Shown: in pieces, positions 8,481 to 18,318 of the stretch
How positions within the stretch are numbered: the first letter of the stretch is position 1
Layout: the number at the start of each line of letters is the position of its first letter
Source: Apostichopus californicus
Lineage: Eukaryota > Echinodermata > Holothuroidea > Aspidochirotida > Stichopodidae
Reading direction: 5' to 3'
Assembly: GCA_020650975.1 (NCBI GenBank)
Contig: JAIPMN010002888.1
Coordinates: 3,301-24,386, forward strand
Length of the DNA stretch: 21,086 nucleotides
Notes under the pieces: model-generated
What the model was told of the DNA's origin: nothing
The model's input: only the letters and a program-made list of their open reading frames with translations
Databases searched by the model: none
Program-made: the position numbers and the translations under genes

Positions 8481-8572
8481 GTAAGCACCATTCATCCATT
8501 CTATCATCCAGTGATTAAAATGGAAGAATAACGGTAGAGTAGTCTGACGATAGGGCAGGAAGAAAAAAGAAT

Positions 8573-8612
8573 GGGATAGGGGAAGCAGGGGTGGGGGGAA
8601 TGGGGTGGGGGG
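8573..8612 (+). other. Potential G-quadruplex, sense strand
   Basis: Six G-runs of three or more (GGG, GGGG, GGGG, GGGGGG, GGGG, GGGGGG) separated by 1-5 nt, beginning about 92 nt after an exon donor. This would form in the intron RNA as well as in DNA. A role in splicing is possible but not shown. Confidence 0.75.
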
Positions 8613-9092
8613 AAGCATTGCAGACATGTAGACTAGTGGTCAACATTGATGGACAAGGTTGTAAGGAAAATGAGTTAGAATAGTCATGGTAATATCTGAC
8701 TATTTTGAAAGTGCAAAGTGTTACCTATTTCAGGAAGTTGAGGTTTCCAAAGAAGTTTATCCACAAATGCTCATCCATAGTTATGGGAAGGATAAATATT
8801 TGCATAACAAGCTGTGAAAAGGAATTGTGATTATAAAGGAACCCAGTAACATAGAATTTTTCCAACTGTTACTTATATGCTTTACAGCTTCTCAATAATC
8901 CATGACAAACAAGTTTATATGTCTTACCTGTGTGCTCTAACAAAACTTCAGTCAAGTCAAAAACTCATAAGAACATTTATGAAAAAATTAAAACCTACGA
9001 TAAGATGTTGATATAGCCTCATTAGAATCTCAAGTTGTACCTTGGGCTCATAGGGTTAAAAAAAATTGGTATCATATTTTTATCTTTTACAG

Positions 9093-9148
9093 GAAGGTTA
9101 TTCAGGAGAACAGGTTATTCTTTCGTCCAACTTCGGCAGTTGCAGATG
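9093..9148 (+). CDS. IRAG1/IRAG2-like: Exon 5: end of coiled coil, QENR...F-P element
   Basis: The acceptor is TTTTTATCTTTTACAG ending at 9092, and the donor is GATG|GTAGGA at 9149. The first G completes AA|G (Lys), giving KVIQENRLFFRPTSAVAD across 18 residues. The exon leaves in phase 1 (G). In vertebrate family members a similar (L/V)-x-Q-N-(E/R)-x-x-F-x-P element follows the coiled coil directly. Two downstream acceptors fit this phase: 9353 and 10748 both begin with AA and would make Glu, so this is a branching point in the transcript. Confidence 0.82.
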
Positions 9149-9196
9149 GTAGGAATGTCTTTTACTTGTTTCTTGAAAAGTCGTAATATGCAAATA

Positions 9197-9310
9197 TGTG
9201 AACAAAATCACCTGCCACCCACCCCCACACCTCACCCTGTGAACAAAATCACCTGCCACCCACCCCCACACCTCCCCTCCCTACCCTTCCCCTCACCTTC
9301 CCCTCCCAGT
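9197..9310. repeat. 41-bp direct duplication plus C-rich pyrimidine tract
   Basis: TGTGAACAAAATCACCTGCC starts at 9197 and 9238, each copy followed by a CCACCCCCACACCTC stretch. The sequence then becomes almost pure pyrimidine with a few A to 9309. It can act as a polypyrimidine tract for the acceptors at 9345 or 9352; its complement is G-rich. Confidence 0.85.
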
Positions 9311-9352
9311 TGCCAATGATTCTCATCTAAGTACTGTTATTGCAGATTGCAG

Positions 9353-9528
9353 AACAATCTTCTTCAGGGTCAGAATTAACTGAAGGCACAGACAGTAGAT
9401 TGCTGTCAGTCAACCCTGCCACTCGCCACCTTACATTTGAAAATGCGCCATTTAATACCACTGCCATAACAGCTTACCTGCCTAGGGCATTTAATAGGCT
9501 CTCGCGGTACGGGGGAGATTTGAGCTGA
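9353..9528 (+). CDS. Possible alternative exon, stop-terminated or 42-nt cassette
   Basis: The AG at 9351-9352 (GCAGATTGCAG) opens a frame that joins exon 5 in phase (G|AA = Glu) and continues QSSSGSELTEGTD. The upstream AG at 9345 would hit a stop almost at once in that phase. Left unspliced, the frame runs to a TGA at 9526-9528, giving about 58 extra residues and a protein without the downstream kinase-site exons. Alternatively a weak donor (GACA|GTAGAT, GT at 9395) would make a 42-nt cassette that splices in frame to 10748. AATAAA at 9988-9993 could serve a short transcript. The acidic, serine-rich start looks plausible; the remainder (NPATRHLTFENAPF onward) matches nothing I know. Could be unused sequence. 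Confidence 0.4.
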
Positions 9529-10198
9529 TGCTCGTTTCCTTGGCTAGGTTTTGCGAGTTGATTACGTACCACACAGGCTAAAGTTCCAGACTACTAACCT
9601 TGAAAAGTGAAGAAGTGGACAGTGGCGAAAAATGAACGGCAGTCATACTAAAGGGCAGATTTTCAAATGAAGTTATTCCGTTAGCGACTACAAATCAAGT
9701 TACCATAGACTCTTTCATTATTATCCTGATTATCAAACTTCATTTATCTAAACTATCAAAGCAGGGCTTGTACATGTGTCGGAGAACTTCAGCGGTAATC
9801 GCATTTTGTCCTAACAGAAGTGGGAAAATTACCACGGTGCAAATGTTGATTATTTATGATTTTCCATGCAAATCCCAGACTATTTCTGTAATTTCTGTGG
9901 TTGGGCCTTGAACTGTCTACAGATAATAATAAGATTGAAACCATGAGCCATTGCTTGTTAACAAAGGCTATGCAAAAAAATAATAATAATAAAAGGTTTA
10001 TATTTTGTTTGTTTAATACTCTGAAATGCTTTATTTGGCGTTTCCTTCCCTATAGGTCCCTCCCATCCTACCTATTTATGTTTTCATTTTGTACAGTGTG
10101 TCATGGTTGATGTATTTTCCCCAAGTACTCTCTGCTTTTTCATTGTATTTATTTTTTTAGGGGGCATTGTGTAGTCTTATATCAGCTGGGCATATTTA
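9529..10198. other. Intron (or 3' UTR of a short isoform)
   Basis: No exon or repeat recognised. Contains AATAAA at 9988-9993 within an AAT run. CAGTGGCG at 9620-9627 resembles a hAT terminus but has no partner. Confidence 0.45.
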
Positions 10199-10281
10199 CC
10201 CCCTCCCCCTCTCTCCCTACCCCCTACCCCCTCCCCTCTCTCCCTACCCCTCCCTCTACCTACCCCTCTCCCTACCCCTCC
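10199..10281. repeat. Pyrimidine-only tract, irregular CCCTCTCCCTAC repeat
   Basis: An 83-bp stretch of C and T with a few A, built from variants of CCCCTCTCTCCCTAC. The minus strand has more than ten runs of G3-G5 and could form a G-quadruplex or triplex. In the transcript it is a strong polypyrimidine tract, about 470 nt upstream of the next exon. Confidence 0.85.
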
Positions 10282-10455
10282 AAAACTTTATGTATGCTTT
10301 TTCTAACTGGTGCTCTTCTTATTTTCCTCCCTGGGAACTGCAACTACTTATATTTGCTATAATCTTCACAATTTTCCTTGGTAAGTACTAGTCTATTTTT
10401 CTATCTTCAAAGATTATTTATCATCAAGCTTGTAATGATGTTGTGATTTTTATTT

Positions 10456-10526
10456 TTTGAGTTTTTAGCACTGTTTTTACAAGCATTTTCATGGTTTTCT
10501 GTTTGTGTTTACTCCCTCTATAATTA
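10456..10526 (+). repeat. Duplicated 3' splice-site region, upstream copy with lost AG
   Basis: 71 bp nearly identical to 10681-10752, the sequence leading into the exon at 10748. Shared text includes AAGCATTTTCATGGTTTT and GTGTTTACTCCCTCTA. Where the downstream copy reads CTCTAG|AATTA, this one reads CTCTATAATTA, so the acceptor AG is absent. Confidence 0.9.
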
Positions 10527-10680
10527 TTTGCATATGACACACTCTTTTTTCTTTCCCTATAAAAGATTTTTGATTGTCAAAAAATAATGTGTACTTGCTT
10601 TCTCTTTAAAGAGGACATTGAAATACATCCTTTGTAATGTATCCATAATATGACAAAGTATATTTGTAGTTTACACAAAT

Positions 10681-10752
10681 TTTGAGTTTTTAACACTGTT
10701 TTTAGAAGCATTTTCATGGTTTTTCTGTTTGTGTTTACTCCCTCTAGAATTA
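10681..10752 (+). repeat. Duplicated 3' splice-site region, downstream functional copy
   Basis: Partner of 10456-10526 at a 225-226-bp offset. It includes the pyrimidine tract, the AG at 10746-10747 and the first bases of the exon. Confidence 0.9.
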
Positions 10753-10806
10753 AAAGACTCTAGTGCAAGAACTCGGAGAACCTCAGTTGGTCCATTGATG
10801 GGAAAG
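10748..10806 (+). CDS. IRAG1/IRAG2-like: Exon 6: kinase-site exon with RRTSV
   Basis: The acceptor is TTTACTCCCTCTAG ending at 10747, and the donor is AAAG|GTAAGA at 10807. Only entry in phase 1 is free of stops, and that is the phase in which 9093-9148 leaves (G|AA = Glu), so the two join directly. The product is LKDSSARTRRTSVGPLMGK, ending in phase 0. R-R-T-S-V (Arg codons 10774 and 10777, Ser 10783-10785) is a textbook PKA/PKG site. In the vertebrate family, Ser/Thr sites in basic context follow the coiled coil, and IRAG1 is controlled by cGMP kinase phosphorylation. Whether this Ser is an orthologous site cannot be settled here. Confidence 0.82.
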
Positions 10807-11191
10807 GTAAGATGATATTACATTTTTTCCAAATATCTCAACGAATATAAAATATGAAATTTCTCACCCATCAGTATTCCTTTTTTTTTCCCTTCATGAT
10901 CAAAAATTTGTACATGTATTTGTACGGGTTTAAATGTATCATTTCAAAATTGTGAAACAGAATCCAGTAAATCTTGTAAGGAGTAATTTAAATGCTTAAA
11001 GAAATATTTGTACAACTATGAAAAAAAGTTTGTTTCTTATGTCTTTGGAGCACAAAATTGAGTCCATGTCTTTCTCAGGTTGTGAAGGAACATCCAGTTG
11101 TTAATTATAAAAGACAATAACATTTCCAAGGTTGTCTGTACTTTCCCAGCATCTCCAATGTTTGTAATACACATGATGCTTCATTATATTG
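10807..11191. other. Intron sequence, no feature seen
   Basis: About 385 bp after the GTAAGA donor of exon 6, AT-rich, no repeat or exon recognised. Confidence 0.55.
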
Positions 11192-11246
11192 TCTCCCCCT
11201 CCCCTCCCCTCCCCATCTCCTCCCCTTCCTCTCCCCCATCCCCCCT
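11192..11246. repeat. C-rich pyrimidine tract
   Basis: About 55 bp of CCCCTCCCCTCC type sequence with one A in CCATC and another near the end. The complement can form G-quadruplexes. No exon begins directly after it. Confidence 0.8.
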
Positions 11247-11424
11247 GATAAAAGTGAGGTACAAATGTTTGTTTGTATTTTCCGTAGCTTGGCAACACAT
11301 CCATCGTTGTCATTGACTGTGCTTTACACTGCCTATTTTTTGGGCATATCCTTATGCACAATTTGTTATCTACCTTTTTTATGGTGACATTAATTTTTAA
11401 TTATAAAGTTCTTGTCCTCTTAAG

Positions 11425-11463
11425 TGCTTTGTCTTAAGGAAGGGCAGCCTGCTGAAGCAAAAG
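11425..11463 (+). CDS. Possible 39-nt micro-exon
   Basis: TTCTTGTCCTCTTAAG ends at 11424 and AAAAG|GTGAGA gives a donor at 11464. The 39 nt are open in phase 0 (CFVLRKGSLLKQK) and would fit between 10748-10806 and the next exon without changing frame. R-K-G-S is a weaker basophilic kinase motif. The alternative AG at 11438 would give a 25-nt exon that breaks phase. Evidence is only border quality and phase, so this may be chance. Confidence 0.3.
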
Positions 11464-12340
11464 GTGAGAATAATTTTTATGAAGGAACTTGCGGAATTTG
11501 TTCAAATTTCATGTTTTGATATAGTGCCCTCAGTCGTTGGTTAACTTTCAGAAGGGCAGGAAAATGGCTTCAAGGGATTTTTAGGGACAAGTTTTGGTCG
11601 TCATTATGAAGTTCAGGAAAGGATATTTTGGTTATTTTAATATTTATAAGGGTTTTTGATATTTCTAAGGATGAAAATTATGGTACAACTGAATCTTCTT
11701 GAAAGTATTTGATAATTTCCTTATGAAATGACAAAGAGGGCGCCACTGAAAAACAAAGATATGGACATGGAGATGGAGATAAAATGTTAACATCACTGGA
11801 ACGATACATGCACTGTACAGTTACCATCGGCCTTGGATTCCTTGGATTGTGTACAATCTGGTTATTACATTATCTGTTGTACTTCGGCTGCCTGCTTCTA
11901 CTGTCAGTTCAAGTTTCTCTTGCAGCTAATAGATAACAGCGGAGGCCAGAACATATGTCAACAAAGATGTCAAACATGATCATTTGACAAGTTTTTTTTT
12001 CCTCCAGAATTGTAGCTTTGCTTAATATTAGACTGCATGGTGTGTGACACAATTACTAATGTTAGCATTCTGCAAAGGCACTATTCCTTTAACTATATTT
12101 CATCTTTCTAAACTGGAATGCTTCCAGGTGAGACATGTTTCAAAGTCTTTGATTCAGAAGCAGGAATGTTCCTTTAAAACCTTGAAAACTGATTTTCTAA
12201 ACTTCTGCTCTCTATATTTACAAAATGCAGGGCGTTCACCTGAGTCTTGGTAGCAGCTGAAGCTAGGAATGTTCTTATAATAATTAAAATAGATTAAAGT
12301 GATACCAAACACTTCTATCCATTCCATACACAATTGACTT
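11464..12340. other. Intron, no feature recognised
   Basis: About 880 bp with no repeat or transposon end visible. A donor-like CTTCCAG|GTGAGA at about 12121-12132 has no matching open exon upstream. Confidence 0.5.
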
Positions 12341-13079
12341 AATGGTGAGATGTCACCAATCATATTGAATATTGTAATTGAGATTAGTGCATTATGAAAT
12401 GAGAATGTAGACATTCTAGCTGGTAGTATGCATTGCCAAAATTATCCTAATATCAAAAATCATCCTAATACCCTTTTAAACCATTTAAAGTGCAAAACGA
12501 TAGAATTTCTCTGTCTTTAATGGTGAGATGTCACCAATCATGTTAAATGTTGTAAATTGAGATGATTGCAGTATGAAATGAGAATGCAGACATTCTAGCT
12601 GGTAGTATGCATTGCCAGAATTATCAACAAGTGTAGCTGCTAGGTAGTCATTCTAATACTCCTTTAAAACATTTAAAGTGCCTAACGATAGAATTTCTTG
12701 GTCTTAATGGTGAGATGTCACCAATCATGTTACATGTTGTAACATAGATTATTGCAGTATGAAATGAGAATGCAGACATTCTAGCTGGTAGTATGCATTG
12801 CCAGATTTATCAACAAGTGTAGCTGCTGAGTAATCATCCTAACACTCCTTTTAAAACACTTAAAGTGCATAACAATAGAATTTCTTGTTCTTAATGGTGA
12901 GATGTCACCAATCATGTTAAATGTTGTAAATTGAGATGATTGCAGTATGAAATGAGAATGCAGACATTCTAGCTGGTAGTATGCATTGCCAGAATTATCA
13001 ACAAGTGTAGCTGCTAGGTAGTCATCCTAATACTCCTTTAAACCATTTAAAGTGCATAACGATAGAATTTCTTAGTCTA
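12341..13079. repeat. About 185-bp tandem repeat, four copies
   Basis: AATGGTGAGATGTCACC starts units at 12341, 12519, 12706 and 12893 (periods 178, 187, 187). Units share AGACATTCTAGCTGGTAGTA and a TTTAAAGTGC(A/C)-type end. The first unit lacks the AACAAGTGTAGCTGCT block and is the most diverged. Each unit contains small inverted repeats, AGAATG-CAGA-CATTCT and CTTTAAA-CCA-TTTAAAG in the best copies. Intronic, with no coding potential. Confidence 0.95.
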
Positions 13080-14016
13080 TGTAAAGTGAAAGGGTGAGAC
13101 ATAACTCAATCTGTTAGTTACTACAGCAAAGCTCTTCCCTCCATACACAGTAGATTGCATGGGAAAAAATATGCAAAAACTACTGCCTCTATTTAACACT
13201 GAATGGTAGGAGATTTAATAAGAAAAAGACAGTATTGAGCAGCTTGGTTGTTCCTTTTAAGAATTGAATGTGTCTCCGACAATTGTTGCAGTCCATAGAC
13301 TGCGTGCTGATAAAGGAATGCAGAAAAGCAGTGTCTGTTACATCAGCAATGCTCCTTTAAATAATAAACACAACATGAAACTTCTAGCTTTGATAAGACT
13401 GCAATCGTTAACAGGACTCCTAAAGAATGTTTGTCACTTTAGCAGGAATGTTATTTTATAAAAACTTAAATTGGTTGATTTATTGTTTGATTTAAGTGAT
13501 GGATTGATTTATAGACTGGTTTGGAAAATGATTTCACTACTAAGATGCATAGCTAACATATTTGAAATTCAATGATTGAAAAAGGTCTTTGGAGTTATGC
13601 CTCACATTATTGAAACTTAATTACTCCCAATCATTAAAAAATTGATAATTTGATTGAAAGATGAATACATTTTTAAGGACAAATGGCGGGTTCGACCTTC
13701 TTCAAATGATTTTAACAATACTAGAATCATGACGGTTAGATTTCTGGTCGTGAAGTAAACATTACACCAGCTGTTACCCGTCTCTGCAAGAGTAACGTTT
13801 TTCGTAACACGTTCTGAAATGAATGAGGTTACGTAGGAGAAATTTCACCACCACTTATTTACAAACAAAGACGAGATGGTTTTTTGAACCGTGGGTCTCT
13901 TGGGTGATGCGCCATCTTTTAAACGCAATTTTCTTTATAATATCTTCATCTTCTTAATTTCTTACTCCTGTCTGTCTACCTGTCTGTTTCTCCTTACTCG
14001 TCTCACGACTCACCAG
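13080..14016. other. Intron, no confirmed feature
   Basis: The stretch from about 13680 to 13880 is less AT-rich than its surroundings and has a transposon-like look, but I cannot find its ends or a second copy here. The rest shows nothing. Confidence 0.4.
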
Positions 14017-14085
14017 TTCAATCAATCTACACGACTCGGCGCTACTCTCAGTTCTGCTGCTTGGAAGAAACTCGTCCAGGATGAG
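14017..14085 (+). CDS. IRAG1/IRAG2-like: Likely exon 7: 23-codon phase-0 exon
   Basis: Preceded by an excellent pyrimidine tract (CTGTCTGTTTCTCCTTACTC) and CACCAG ending at 14016. The donor is GATGAG|GTATTT at 14086. Exactly 69 nt, phase 0 to phase 0, matching both 10748-10806 upstream and 19501-19548 downstream. The frame reads FNQSTRLGATLSSAAWKKL then VQDE. The phase-1 reading ends in TGA, the phase-2 reading is also open. An SS-x-x-W-(K/R) block follows the serine-rich region in some vertebrate relatives as I remember them, but this is weak. Since the exon is symmetric it could be a skipped cassette. Confidence 0.55.
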
Positions 14086-16777
14086 GTATTTTTCTCTCAC
14101 ATTAAAAAATGCCGCCTTGAAGGAAGCATGGCACCTCCTTCCTTCCATCCTTTTGGGTTTTTTATCGGACATTCATGATATTATACGTAGATTTAGATTG
14201 GGGATTTTATACCCACAATGGTTATGGTAAACTTAACACATGGTATAAACGTAGTTAATGGACTATGTCGGTACAGCACGACACATTGAAATGTTCGGTG
14301 CCATGGAAGAAAGAGTTTGAAAATAATAATCGCCCTGTTAAACTGAATCGAAAAGGTTTTAACGAAAGAAAATGTGGAATTATGAATTTCAAAATTACAT
14401 ACTGTTTCAAGCAGATCTTGGATGGTTTGAACCAAAATTCGTAAAAATGCCAGGTTCTGACCATCCTATGTAGCAGATTTGTGTTAATTACAGTAAATGT
14501 CTGTCATGTGTTCAAGATGCATTCAAACTGAGATATATGTCCTCCAATCCAGATTACTTAAGAAATTTTGACTGACTGATTAGTAAACATGTTCCAATAA
14601 ATGTCAAAATGGCATTAATGTAGACATTAGAAAGTTTGTGTTTTACACAAGGGAAGCTAGGCCCTTACCAGGCAGCCATGAGAAAGATGTCAATATTTTA
14701 GGCAGTCTTTTAACAGTCTATAATTATCCAATGACACCTATCCTCATAAAATGTCAAAACTACTTTTCAGATCTAAATTTTTTAAATAGAAAATAAACCT
14801 TGTACTACTATTTGCGATGTTTTTCAAGTTGTTAGTACCATCTCCACATCTGAAGTTTGAGCTTAAACTGATATTTTTTGACAGGGTGTCATTTCCAGAT
14901 AATTTATGTTGGGGCATATTTTGCTGAATCTTAGTTTCAATAAATTTCATTTTCGAAAAGCTAAAAAAAAAACGACACTAATACAAACAGTAATATTTTT
15001 ACTAACTGCGGGGAATACAGTGCAAGCGCTAATAAAGCTATCATTAGGCTGTAACTATATGTTCTACATGACTTCATAGCACTGCTGGCATATAAGCTTA
15101 CATCAGAATTGTTTTTTGTTTTTTTCTTTATTTTATCAAAAGACAACACAGTTTGAGGTCCTTCAGAATTATAAGTTGCGACAAAAAAAGTAACTTCAAT
15201 AGGTTGTACATAATCCATTATAGGAGCATTTTTACAAACAATTTTTTTCTACAGACAATTCTCATAGTTTGGGACTTTTTTTGTGTCAAAAAGCTATGCA
15301 GTAAATTGTTTATACACACTCAAGTAGCCCAGAAATCAGATCAATGCATAAAGCAACCTTGTCATCAGAAAGGTGAAGAATAAATACAGCAGCCAAAAGT
15401 TAGACAAACGATAGCATTGCAAGAGAATATCTAGGTACATATATCCTTACAATGTGGTTTACTGTGTTTTAAAGTTCTCTTCTATAGAATGTCTACTGTT
15501 ATGATAGTTTTATTCCAGATAAAACATTGGATCAATGTGAAAATCCTATTGTCAAATAATATTTCAAAAAAAAGGAAAACGAAAAAAAGAGAGAAATTTG
15601 ATGGAATAGAATTATTAAAAACTTAAAAAATAATTCAAACAAATGAAAGTGCCCAGTACATAAAATTGTTTATGGTCATAAACATATTATATCATGGGAT
15701 CTCACACATTATGATTGACAGTTGTCCCATCTGGGCAAAAGTTCTCTATTCCATTTCCTCACTAACTGACATCAACGTAAATGTAAAACAGCCAGGTTTA
15801 TCTATAAAAAAAACACCGGCCTTGGCCGTAGTCGCATCCGGCAGAAAAATTGTGTTAAAGTATAGTACATTCTCGCCTATTGGTTTGCTTGCCTTTTATA
15901 ATTTAAATGTGCACCGTTTTGGGTTGTATTGTTACCCTAATATGTGGCTTGTTTCTCCATTTGGGTGCCTTGTTTCTTTGTGGCCTATTATGTGATCGCA
16001 CTTGTGTAACTATATTCATGGACATACTACACTGCATGTAATGGATTATCTGGTCAATTATGATTCATCAAATCTAAGAAAGTTATCAAAGGAACCTTAG
16101 TGGATATACTTATGTGTTCCTGATTCCTTTCATCTGTCTGCTTTTGCTGCACTTGAAATTTGGTTTGAAGCCCTCAATATTACTTTAAATCGGTAAGCGT
16201 TGAAAAAGTTTGGCCAATTTAAAATTTTTATGTTCTTTTTTTTTTCAATTTTTTCCATACACTTTGGAGCATTGTCAATACATTTTTGAGTTTTCACATA
16301 TATATATTATTTTAAGATGAAATATATACAATATACACTGCACACAGCTGACCTGTGAATTATGTATGGAGCTACTCTTGAAGTAACACGATGGAGTTAC
16401 ACTTCACACATCACAGCTTCACCTAAATGATTCATGCATAACAAAGCAATGCAAACAGACCTTGAGACTTTCCAAACAACATACATGATACAGTCTGCAC
16501 CCAACCCTGCGCAAGGTATGACAGATGATACTGGGGATTACACGCCACATTTCAGACGAAGTTATGTCATGTGCACACAGACCTGCGCAGGATATGAAAT
16601 TAATGCTTTTATTTTCTCACGCACTTGGAAAACTCTTTCATTGAGTTATGAACAGTTGAGATACCATAGCATCATGGAAGAAGAATGGTTTATTAATAGA
16701 CAGTCCTTAAAATATGAAATTACTTCATAGAAATGTTATTTCAAACGGTTTAAATTTAGAGTGAAGAGAGTGTGTGT
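14086..16777. other. Long intron, left half, nothing recognised
   Basis: About 2.7 kb of AT-rich sequence. Open frames at 15666-15995 and 16434-16730 lack exon borders, family resemblance and coding-like composition. No tandem repeat or complete transposon is evident. Confidence 0.55.
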
Positions 16778-16798
16778 GGGGGAGGGGGGAGGGAGGGG
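16778..16798 (+). other. Potential G-quadruplex, sense strand
   Basis: GGGGG-A-GGGGGG-A-GGG-A-GGGG: four G-runs with single-A loops, preceded by a short TG repeat. Very compact and likely stable. Confidence 0.8.
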
Positions 16799-17220
16799 AA
16801 CCTATGGAAGGGTGCTGTAGTAGTCTGGTACCAAGCATGAATTAATTCATTCTGCATGCTTATGCTATGGTGGTCAAACCAAAACTTGTATGTATGTTCT
16901 CGTACATATTCGCCAGCATGCTAGTTACAAATACCCATTGTCTTACCTGGGAACCTGGGATATTTGTCAGTTTTTGTTTGTATGTTTGTATTGTTTGCTT
17001 GTATGTGTCATATTACATTGGTGAATCTGAGCTTGGTTTACTTGGAGGTACTAAAACTATCAGTAATTGCAGAACAACATGCAATCAACTGTACATAGCT
17101 TTATTTATTATGTTACCATTTAAAGGTGTGTTGAATGCTTTGTGTATGTACCAGTCTGGGTTGCAATTTACAGCAAGTTCCTTCACTACAGGTTTACTCC
17201 TTATTTTGTTTCAGTATTAA
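16799..17220. other. Intron, no exon supported
   Basis: A 117-codon hydrophobic open frame (16867-17220) spans it but has no defensible splice borders and reads like translated AT-rich DNA. Confidence 0.5.
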
Positions 17221-17616
17221 AGTTTCAAATGTTTGTGAGGGACATAAAAACATAGTTGCATAAAACACAAATCTTTTATTTGCAGCCACCATATTTATTT
17301 TTTATTTTATAAATAAAACAAAGAGGTAAAAGTTTGCAAAAAGATTGCTTTCTAGCAGGTAAGTGCAATGTAATTGGTTTAAAGTTACTTGCAAGGCAAA
17401 CCTTACCAATTTTCAGTAAGTTTCAGATGTTTGTGAGGGAAATAAAAACATAGTAGCATAAAACACAAACCTATTTTTGCAGCCATCATTGTGTTTTCTA
17501 TTTTATAAATAAAACAAAGAGGTAAAAGTTTGCCAAAAGATTGCTTTCTAGCAGGTAAGTGCAATGTAATTGTTTGAAAGTTACTTGCAAGACAAGCCTT
17601 ACCCATTCTTATTTTT
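17221..17616. repeat. 198-bp tandem duplication, two copies
   Basis: The unit at 17221 (AGTTTCAAATGTTTGTGAGG) repeats at 17419 (AGTTTCAGATGTTTGTGAGG), similar throughout including TATAAATAAAACAAAGAGGT and GCTTTCTAGCAGGTAAGT. Each copy looks like a small exon (TTTGCAG at the start, CAG|GTAAGT at the end), but all three frames between those sites have stops, so it is non-coding. Confidence 0.93.
17345..17364 (+). promoter_or_regulatory. Candidate recursive splice site (also at 17541-17560)
   Basis: GCTTTCTAGCAG|GTAAGT joins a 3' splice-site sequence directly to a perfect 5' splice site, the arrangement of a zero-length exon. It is inside a 5.4-kb intron and is present in both tandem copies (junctions at 17358/17359 and 17554/17555). 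A third, AATCACAG|GTAAGG, has its junction at 17654/17655. The pyrimidine tracts are only modest; function is inference. Confidence 0.3.
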
Positions 17617-18129
17617 AGCGTTAAAGTGTTGATCTTGTTGTTTTGTAATCACAGGTAAGGCTTTAATTGCAGAACCTTGATCCTTGCAGAAAAAACCCAT
17701 GAAAAAGTTTTCATTTCTTCATATCTGCCTGTGTTCAATTTTCAAGTTTTTGTTTGCTTTAAATGAATGATTGCATGTGATGTTGCTTTCTTCAGCTAAG
17801 TAGTGACAGATATGAATATCTCTGATCGCAGCTCAACAACATCATATTTTTAATAATGAGATATTCAATGATAGGCATGTCAACTGGCAGTCAGTGGACC
17901 AAATGCAGCCTACAAAAGATTGTGAATCTTTTTAACAACAGAAATTGCCTCACAGTTTTTGCACATGTTTGTATCCCTGTATGCAATCTCTCAGTTACAT
18001 TAATGAGGTTATTCTGCTCTTGTCTGTGTTTCAATTTCATGTTTTGGTATTTTGCAACACATTTCAGCAAAAGCATGGAAATATTTTGTGCAAGGTATAT
18101 GATTCACACAGTTTTATCAATTTGCAAAT

Positions 18130-18318
18130 GTTTGAACCATAAACAGGTATGATCATCCCTTGGTTCTCTAAAGGCTTAAGATGTTGTGTTCTTATTTAAT
18201 CAACAATACCTAAAGGTGTGATTGCAAACTATTGAGCCATTAACAGATATAAGAATTTTTCTCCCAGTTGTCTATAAGGCTTAAGATGTCGTGTTTCGTT
18301 TAAAGGTGTGAATCGGAG
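18130..18318. repeat. About 100-bp diverged tandem duplication
   Basis: ACCATAAACAGGTAT at about 18136 is matched by GCCATTAACAGATAT at about 18235. AAGGCTTAAGATGT occurs at 18171 and 18276, and TAAAGGTGTGA at 18211 and 18301. Periods vary from 90 to 105 bp because of small indels. Confidence 0.75.

Noticed and set aside
9620-9627. CAGTGGCG resembling a hAT terminus
   Set aside because: No inverse end or 8-bp duplication could be found nearby.
11439-11463. 25-nt exon after TCTTAAG
   Set aside because: Leaves in phase 1, incompatible with the exons at 14017 and 19501; the 39-nt alternative from 11425 fits better.
15666-15995. 109-codon + strand frame
   Set aside because: No splice borders in phase with the gene and no recognisable motif.
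16867-17220. 117-codon hydrophobic + strand frame
   Set aside because: Looks membrane-like only because of T-rich DNA; no supported acceptor or donor and no family resemblance.
18068-18094. 27-nt phase-0 micro-exon candidate (CAG before, GTATAT after)
   Set aside because: Weak donor, poor pyrimidine tract and only nine codons; indistinguishable from chance in a 5.4-kb intron.
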